A stretch of 5,175 nt of DNA from an uncultured bacterium (lineage in GTDB: Bacteria > Acidobacteriota > Thermoanaerobaculia > Multivoradales > JAHEKO01), in contig CALILB010000059.1 in the NCBI GenBank assembly GCA_938016625.1, forward strand, positions 1-5,175, in the 5' to 3' direction. Positions 1-5,175 of this stretch are shown here, in pieces. Each line of letters opens with the position of its first letter. Position 1 is the stretch's first letter. The notes beneath the pieces were generated by a model. The model worked only from the letters and a program-made list of their open reading frames with translations, ran no database searches and was not told the DNA's origin. Position numbers and translations under genes: made by a program.

Positions 1-894
1 CGCAAAGATCCGCGCCGCCAAGGCACAGGTGCCGGCAAAGACCGCCCCCGACTCGAGGCTCGGGTCCTGGTAGTAGCGGAGATTGCCGTCGACGCTGGGT
101 GGAGAGTCTGCGGCAAAACCGGGCACGTGCATCTGTGACAGCACCGCGCCGCTCGGCAGCTGCATCCGGAGCAGCCAGTCGAGCTCCCATTTGATCTCGT
201 CGAGGAGGTCGGGGATACCGTTGCCCGACTCGGGAATCGCCAGATCACCATCCAGAAAGACACCCGGGTTGTCCTCGAAGGCCCGCAGCATGAAGAGCAC
301 GGCCGTCGATACCGCGCTCCATACATACTTGTTGAAGTCACCGGCATCGTGCCAGCCACCGGTGAGGTCGAGACTCCCATGATCTTCATGCCCGGACGCC
401 GGACCGGTGGTCACGTCATCCATGTGGCACGCGACGCTATCCGCCCAGACGCCCGCCAGGGCAGCCACCTTTGGTGTGTTGCAGCGTTGGAGATAGAACG
501 TCTCGAGCGCCTTGTGCACTACCGCGTTGTAGACGTCGTCTCGGATGTCGAAATCGTAGGAGGTGGTATCCAGGGTGGAACTGTACAGACGGTAGGAGCC
601 CGGAGTGTCGAAGGCGGAGAAGTCCACCCACCAGACGTGGTCACCCGACGGGGCTCCATCCGACCCCCGATCGGTGATCACACCCCCATCGGCAGGAACT
701 CGGAACACCGTCACGTCCGCTGTGTCCCAAACCTCCACCGTTGGCCCGGGGTCGACGGTGAAGATCGCCACCTTGGTGTCTGCCGATCGATAGCCAAAGT
801 GATCGAGCTTTATGGCCTGTGACACGGGTGCCGACCACAGCTCCGACACCTGAAACAGGGCAAAACAGAAAAGCGCGATCCGCTTTGTAGCCAT
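1..894 (-). CDS. Secreted glycoside hydrolase family 9 enzyme (cellulase/endoglucanase type), N-terminal part, cut by the left window edge
   Basis: Reading leftward from the ATG at 894 gives 298 codons open to the window edge. Residues 1-22 form a signal peptide (K4-R5, hydrophobic core about 6-16, likely cleavage after WSA), so the enzyme is exported. Residues about 27-117 begin IKLDHFGYRSADTKVAIF and match the Ig-like CelD_N domain that precedes many GH9 catalytic domains. The catalytic domain starts near 120: FYLQRC (133-138), the signature GGWHDAGDFNKYV (179-191), and PDLLDEIKWELDWLLRMQ (228-245). By family knowledge, D183 and D186 correspond to the aspartates that position and activate the catalytic water. 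The catalytic acid Glu lies in the missing C-terminal half and cannot be judged. Family members hydrolyse beta-1,4-glucans such as cellulose; some GH9 enzymes act on chitosan oligomers, so the substrate is open. In-frame upstream sequence reaches a stop at 942-940 with no other ATG, GTG or TTG, which fixes this start. There is no Shine-Dalgarno sequence. Confidence 0.93.
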   Translation of the reverse strand, partial: MATKRIALFCFALFQVSELWSAPVSQAIKLDHFGYRSADTKVAIFTVDPGPTVEVWDTADVTVFRVPADGGVITDRGSDGAPSGDHVWWVDFSAFDTPGSYRLYSSTLDTTSYDFDIRDDVYNAVVHKALETFYLQRCNTPKVAALAGVWADSVACHMDDVTTGPASGHEDHGSLDLTGGWHDAGDFNKYVWSAVSTAVLFMLRAFEDNPGVFLDGDLAIPESGNGIPDLLDEIKWELDWLLRMQLPSGAVLSQMHVPGFAADSPPSVDGNLRYYQDPSLESGAVFAGTCALAARIFA

Positions 895-901
895 TGGAAT
901 C

Positions 902-910
902 AGGCTAGCA
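902..910 (-). promoter_or_regulatory. Possible extended -10 element (TGCTAGCCT) just upstream of the GH9 gene
   Basis: On the minus strand TGCTAGCCT fits the TGnTAnnnT pattern of an extended -10. Seven bases separate it from the ATG at 894, so transcription could begin at or within a base or two of the start codon. That would give a leaderless mRNA and agrees with the missing Shine-Dalgarno sequence. No -35 box is visible at normal spacing. The motif is short, so this is a suggestion only. Confidence 0.3.
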
Positions 911-1010
911 GCCGGGCCACCCGTGGGCTGCGAAACCGGTCACCCTGAACACCTTGCTACTCGAATCGGGATAAAATGGCGCCTTCCAGCCTGCTGAATC
1001 ACTTCGACCC

Positions 1011-1015
1011 GGAGG
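1011..1015 (+). promoter_or_regulatory. Ribosome binding site that fixes the GTG start of the OPT transporter
   Basis: GGAGG lies 7 bases before the GTG at 1023. An in-frame TAA at 972-974 with no other start codon in between leaves GTG as the only initiation codon upstream of the first membrane helix. Confidence 0.8.
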
Positions 1016-1022
1016 GAAGCGA

Positions 1023-2771
<1,749 letters not shown>

Positions 2772-2781
2772 TGCCGGCGAT

Positions 2782-2786
2782 AGGAG
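2782..2786 (+). promoter_or_regulatory. Ribosome binding site that decides the start of the two-helix membrane protein
   Basis: AGGAG lies 8 bases before the ATG at 2795; GAAGG (2790-2794) directly abuts it. The same frame is open back to a GTG at 2771 that overlaps the transporter's TAG stop, but that GTG would place eight polar residues ahead of the first membrane helix. ATG 2795 is the better start. Confidence 0.7.
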
Positions 2787-2794
2787 ATCGAAGG

Positions 2795-3358
2795 ATGAGA
2801 TCGATTGGACTTCTGCTGATCTGGGGCGGTTTTCTCGCCGGCGCCTACTTCTCGGTATTGGACACCGAGGCCGTCCCCTGGCACCTGGTCGGGCCCTGTC
2901 TAGTGGTAGGGCTCATCGGGGTGGTGCTGGTGCAGTTGGACGCGCGCAGCAAACGGAGCGCCACCGATGAGGTGCAGGCCAATCTCGGCAAGCTGGAGGG
3001 AAGCCTCGACCGCATCGTCGAGAAAGCAGCGCGTCTCGACACGGCCAAGGAGTCTCTCGACGTCTACGAGGTACGACACAAGATCGACGACATGTTCATG
3101 GAAGATCTCGACATCTTTGTCCAGGCCCGCGAATCGATCGGTCACGCCCACGGCCTCCAGGCCTACGCCGATGTCATGAGCCACTTTGCCACCGGCGAGC
3201 GCTATCTCAACCGCAGCTGGTCGGCCTCCACCGACGGCTATATCGACGAGGTCCACAAGTACATCTCGCGTGCCCGCGAGCAGTTCCAGCAGGCCCTGGA
3301 GCTGCTGCGCGCTCTCCAGCTCGGCGCGGCCTCCAAATCGACTGGTCGCCCGGCCTGA
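2795..3358 (+). CDS. Unrecognised small membrane protein with two transmembrane helices and a helical cytoplasmic domain
   Basis: The function is not recognised. The 187-residue protein has a hydrophobic helix at about 3-21, a short acidic loop (DTEAVPWH, 23-30), and a second helix at about 31-48. A basic stretch, DARSKR (49-54), follows. By the positive-inside rule both ends should be cytoplasmic. Residues about 56-90 are charged and helix-forming, with hydrophobics at 60, 64, 67, 71 and 75, which suggests a short coiled coil. The remainder (about 90-178) is also predominantly helical, with the segment REQFQQALELLRALQL (161-176) near the C-terminus, and a polar tail. No enzyme motif, metal site or lipobox is seen. 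It follows the OPT transporter by 23 bases with its own ribosome binding site and is probably co-transcribed, so a role as accessory or regulatory partner is possible (inference from position only). An alternative GTG start at 2771 would add eight residues. Confidence 0.8.
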   Translation: MRSIGLLLIWGGFLAGAYFSVLDTEAVPWHLVGPCLVVGLIGVVLVQLDARSKRSATDEVQANLGKLEGSLDRIVEKAARLDTAKESLDVYEVRHKIDDMFMEDLDIFVQARESIGHAHGLQAYADVMSHFATGERYLNRSWSASTDGYIDEVHKYISRAREQFQQALELLRALQLGAASKSTGRPA

Positions 3359-3567
3359 TTCGGGTCGTCGAGCACACCGGTCCTCCCCGTCGTACCCGGT
3401 CTCGAGAGGCCGGTGCCCCGACCTCCCGCCACCGCTCTTGACTGCGGCAGGTCCATCTTTTCGACGCGATTCCTAGTAGCGCTGGGTGGTCGGGCCACCG
3501 GCGCCAACCGCCCGGCCCTACCCTGACGGGTATTCCGTCGACAGGGCCAATCTGGTACCCATGTGAC
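3359..3567. other. Intergenic region with several short inverted repeats
   Basis: This 209-base spacer has no convincing gene. It carries small inverted repeats. At 3396-3413 a 7-bp stem including one G-T pair closes on the tetraloop CGAG. At 3485-3499 GGTGG and CCACC flank a 5-base loop, and at 3525-3539 GACGG and CCGTC flank a 5-base loop. None is followed by a run of T, so no standard intrinsic terminator is evident for the upstream pair; the first hairpin is the best placed to end it. The last lies about 30 bases before the next start codon and could be promoter or leader structure. Confidence 0.45.
3553..3561 (+). promoter_or_regulatory. Possible extended -10 element (TGGTACCCA) just upstream of the outer-membrane protein gene
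   Basis: TGGTACCCA has the TGnTA core of an extended -10 but lacks T at the last position of the hexamer. It ends 6 bases before the ATG at 3568, the same close geometry as at the GH9 gene. The gene has no Shine-Dalgarno sequence, so a leaderless or near-leaderless transcript is conceivable. Evidence is weak. Confidence 0.22.
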
Positions 3568-4854
3568 ATGAGCGCCCGAATCCGACTCCTGCTGCTGACC
3601 GCCGCTCTCCTGCCGGCCTCGGGCGCCTCTGCACAGGGTCTCCTCACCCTCGAGTTCAGCTTCTCGAACCCGGGCGCCAGGAGCCTTGGATTTGGCGGTG
3701 CTTTCGTGGCCCTGGCCGACGACGCCACGGCGGCCTATGCCAACCCGGCGGGTCTGGTCCAGCTCACCCGCCCGGAGGTCTCGGTCGAGGGACGGTCCTG
3801 GAGCTTCTCCACCCCCTTTGTCGCCGGCGGTCGCGCCAGCGGGGCGCCGACGGGTCTCGGTATCGACACCATACCGGGTCTCAGATGGGAAGAATCCACG
3901 GCCGACTTCAACGGGCTCTCGTATCTCTCCTATGTCCATCCGCGGGAGCGCTGGTCGTTTGCGTTCTATCGCCACCAACTGGCCCGGTTTACATCGTCAT
4001 ACGCCACCGACGGGCTGTTCGCCGAGGGCTCGACTCATCTCGACACCGACCGCCGGCTCGACCAGCAGGGGTCCGCTGATCTCGAGGTGGTCGGCTGGGG
4101 CTTCGCCGCCGCTCGTCGCATCACCGACTCGCTGAGCCTCGGTCTCGGCTTGACCTATCTCCAGGTCGACCTCGACATCGGGGCCACCACTTATCTACCT
4201 GACGACGATTCACTCGAAGCCTTCTTCTCGACCAACTCCTATCTTCCGGAGCGCTCTCCGGCGTGGAGCACGACCCGGGCGCACGACTCGACCGTGGGCC
4301 TCAACGCGGGTCTGCTCTGGAGACCGACGGAGAGCTGGAGACTGGGCGGCTCCCTGCGCTCGGGATTCTCGGTCCCCGTCCGCTGGATCGGCGTGCCAGG
4401 CCCGGCGAGCACGCCCGAGAACCTGTGGCTGTGGAACTTCACCGGCGACTGGCCCTTCCCGTGGGTCTTCGGCCTTGGCGGTGCCTATACCTCACCGGGC
4501 GGGCACTTGACGGTGAGCTTCGAGTGGGACCACGTCCACTACTCGGAGATCTTCGCGGATGATCCAAACGAGGCGATCCCCGACGCCGACGAGCTCCACC
4601 TGGGCGGTGAGTATGCTTTTCTCAGCAGCCGCCCGGTCATTGCTCTTCGGCTCGGCATCTGGCTCGACCCGGACCACCGCATCCAGGCCACCCAAGGTGA
4701 CGATCTGTTTCGCGCCTTCAACACCCCGGGTTCCGACGAGATCCACTACGCCTTCGGCCTCGGCGCGGCCTTCGAGCGGTTCCAGATCGACCTGGGAGCC
4801 GACTTCTCCGATCTTCGCGACACCCTCTCACTGTCAGCGATCTTCTCGTTCTGA
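3568..4854 (+). CDS. FadL/OmpP1/TodX-like outer-membrane beta-barrel protein
   Basis: The 428-residue protein begins with a signal peptide (R4 and R6, core LLLLTAALL, cleavage after ASA at 20-22). The mature N-terminus carries a segment at 34-63 with NPGARSLGFGGAFVALADD followed by YANPAGL. This is the hallmark of FadL/OmpP1/PorV-like proteins, where a small N-terminal region sits in the barrel. The rest alternates short aromatic and hydrophobic strands with polar turns, for example YLSYVHPRERWSFAFYR (119-135), DELHLGGEYAFL (341-352) and EIHYAFGLGAAF (391-402). It ends in LSLSAIFSF; a terminal Phe is the usual signal for BAM-assisted insertion. Family members let hydrophobic or other small molecules cross the outer membrane; the ligand here is unknown, and a secretion-linked PorV-like role is not excluded. 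Its 209-base upstream spacer suggests separate transcription from the transporter pair. No Shine-Dalgarno sequence precedes the ATG, but the signal peptide supports this start. Confidence 0.9.
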   Translation: MSARIRLLLLTAALLPASGASAQGLLTLEFSFSNPGARSLGFGGAFVALADDATAAYANPAGLVQLTRPEVSVEGRSWSFSTPFVAGGRASGAPTGLGIDTIPGLRWEESTADFNGLSYLSYVHPRERWSFAFYRHQLARFTSSYATDGLFAEGSTHLDTDRRLDQQGSADLEVVGWGFAAARRITDSLSLGLGLTYLQVDLDIGATTYLPDDDSLEAFFSTNSYLPERSPAWSTTRAHDSTVGLNAGLLWRPTESWRLGGSLRSGFSVPVRWIGVPGPASTPENLWLWNFTGDWPFPWVFGLGGAYTSPGGHLTVSFEWDHVHYSEIFADDPNEAIPDADELHLGGEYAFLSSRPVIALRLGIWLDPDHRIQATQGDDLFRAFNTPGSDEIHYAFGLGAAFERFQIDLGADFSDLRDTLSLSAIFSF

Positions 4855-4855
4855 A

Positions 4856-4879
4856 CATGCGGCCGAGGAGGCCGACATG
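4856..4879 (+). repeat. Hairpin directly after the outer-membrane protein stop codon
   Basis: CATGCGGCC and GGCCGaCATG pair to give nine base pairs with a single bulged A at 4875 and the loop GAGGA (4865-4869). It starts two bases after the TGA. No T run follows, so it may protect the 3' end of the mRNA or assist termination rather than act as a classic intrinsic terminator. Confidence 0.5.
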
Positions 4880-4884
4880 CCGAA

Positions 4885-4914
4885 GTCGCCCGGAGCATCC
4901 GGCCGACGTCTTTT
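4885..4914 (+). terminator. Candidate intrinsic terminator of the outer-membrane protein gene
   Basis: GTCG (4885-4888) pairs with CGAC (4904-4907), and CCGG (4890-4893) with CCGG (4899-4902), around the loop AGCAT. One C-C mismatch interrupts the stem. GTCTTTT follows at 4908-4914. The T run is short and the stem imperfect, so this is only a moderate candidate. Confidence 0.38.
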
Positions 4915-4959
4915 CCACGGCATTTGCTCGGCCAGCTCGCAGCGAGCCCGCTCACACCG

Positions 4960-4968
4960 TGCTACGCT
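4960..4968 (+). promoter_or_regulatory. Possible extended -10 promoter element (TGCTACGCT) for the kinase gene
   Basis: TGCTACGCT fits TGnTAnnnT. Its position after the terminator-like hairpin and about 73 bases before the kinase ATG suits a promoter with a 5' leader. No recognisable -35 box lies 16-18 bases upstream. Confidence 0.33.
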
Positions 4969-5041
4969 GACCGGGAACCAAGGGAATCATCCTCTGTTAG
5001 GTCCGCGTGGTGCTCGTGTGACCCGGGGAGCCGAAGACTCG

Positions 5042-5175
5042 ATGACGATCGAGGCCGGACTACAACTCCTGCACTATCGGCTGATCGAGAAGATCGGCGA
5101 GGGCGGCATGGGGGTCGTCTGGAAGGCGACGGACACCGACCTCGACCGCGAGGTGGCGATCAAGATCCTTCCCGA
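5042..5175 (+). CDS. Hanks-type Ser/Thr protein kinase, first 44 codons, cut by the right window edge
   Basis: The frame from the ATG at 5042 runs open to the edge. It contains HYRLIEKIGEGGMGVVWKA, with the glycine-rich ATP-binding loop GEGGMG at residues 19-24. DREVAIKILP then supplies the invariant ATP-anchoring lysine K41 in the VAIK motif. These are kinase subdomains I and II of the bacterial PknB-like family, which phosphorylates Ser/Thr on partner proteins in signalling. Catalytic loop, activation segment, any transmembrane helix and sensor domains lie outside the window, so the input signal cannot be judged. GGGGAG at 5025-5030 lies 11 bases before the ATG, somewhat far for a ribosome binding site. 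An in-frame GTG at 5018 would add eight residues but has no ribosome binding site, so ATG is preferred. The kinase appears to be its own transcription unit. Confidence 0.92.
   Translation, partial: MTIEAGLQLLHYRLIEKIGEGGMGVVWKATDTDLDREVAIKILP

Larger units (their letters stand above)
895..1022. other. Divergent intergenic region between the GH9 gene and the OPT transporter gene
   Basis: This 128-base spacer must hold the promoters of both divergent genes. It contains the TGCTAGCCT element facing the GH9 gene. Facing the transporter it has TGCTACTCG at 955-963 and an AT-rich TAAAAT at 972-977, either of which could be a -10. TTGCTA at 954-959 lies only 12 bases before TAAAAT, too close for a standard -35/-10 pair. 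An imperfect inverted repeat occupies 909-930: CAGC pairs with GCTG and CCAC with GTGG. It touches the GH9 -10-like element, so it could be an operator, but it is short. Confidence 0.5.
4855..5041. other. Intergenic region between the outer-membrane protein and kinase genes
   Basis: This 187-base spacer has a strong hairpin immediately after the stop codon and a terminator-like hairpin with a short T run. A promoter-like TGCTACGCT lies farther on, about 75 bases before the kinase start. The arrangement suggests that one transcript ends here and another begins. No small gene is convincing. Confidence 0.5.

Noticed and set aside
349..822. Plus-strand open frame (157 codons) opposite the GH9 gene
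   Set aside because: The minus strand encodes an unmistakable GH9 protein here; the plus-strand translation has no family features.
954..977. TTGCTA plus TAAAAT as a standard promoter of the transporter
   Set aside because: Only 12 bases separate the two boxes, too short for the usual 16-18; either may act alone as a -10-like element.
3349..3364. CCCG/CGGG inverted repeat over the stop codon of the small membrane protein as a terminator
   Set aside because: Only four base pairs form, the arms cannot be extended, and no T run follows.
3438..3443. TTGACT as a -35 box for the barrel gene
   Set aside because: No acceptable -10 hexamer lies 16-18 bases downstream; the sequence there is TCGACG-like.
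3238..3978. Long minus-strand open frame (246 codons) across the barrel gene start, the spacer and the end of the small membrane protein gene
   Set aside because: It is rich in Arg, Gly and Pro, has no recognisable domain, and lies antisense to two well-supported genes. Long antisense frames are expected in GC-rich coding DNA.

Overview
The window is GC-rich bacterial DNA. It holds five protein-coding genes, two of them cut by the window edges, and nothing that looks like a mobile element, CRISPR array, tRNA or rRNA. The proteins point to a Gram-negative (diderm) bacterium: one has a signal peptide, a FadL/OmpP1-type N-terminal signature and a C-terminal Phe as in outer-membrane beta-barrels. 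The Hanks-type Ser/Thr kinase start at the right edge and the style of the barrel protein resemble those of Acidobacteriota, perhaps Thermoanaerobaculia. That placement is an impression from sequence style, not a computed result.

Layout. On the minus strand from 894 to the left edge is the N-terminal part (298 residues) of a secreted glycoside hydrolase family 9 enzyme (cellulase/endoglucanase type): signal peptide, Ig-like CelD_N domain, then the start of the catalytic domain with its Asp-containing GGWHDAGD motif. A 128-base divergent spacer separates it from a plus-strand pair: an OPT-family transporter (1023-2771, GTG start behind a clear GGAGG) and, 23 bases later, a small protein of unknown function with two predicted membrane helices and a helical cytoplasmic tail (2795-3358). 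After a 209-base spacer rich in small inverted repeats comes the FadL/OmpP1-like outer-membrane protein (3568-4854). A 187-base spacer with a hairpin, a terminator-like element and a promoter-like element leads to the first 44 codons of a Ser/Thr protein kinase (5042 to the right edge).

How they may fit together. The transporter and the two-helix protein look like one transcription unit, so the small protein may assist or regulate the transporter (inference). The GH9 enzyme and the barrel protein could both serve nutrient acquisition, in polymer breakdown and outer-membrane passage, but nothing in the sequence ties them to the transporter's substrate. The barrel gene and the kinase each appear to have their own upstream region.

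No convincing new system is visible. The points most worth checking are the transporter/two-helix pair, the substrate and completeness of the GH9 enzyme, and the recurring TGnTA promoter-like elements, two of which sit so close to start codons that leaderless transcripts are possible.
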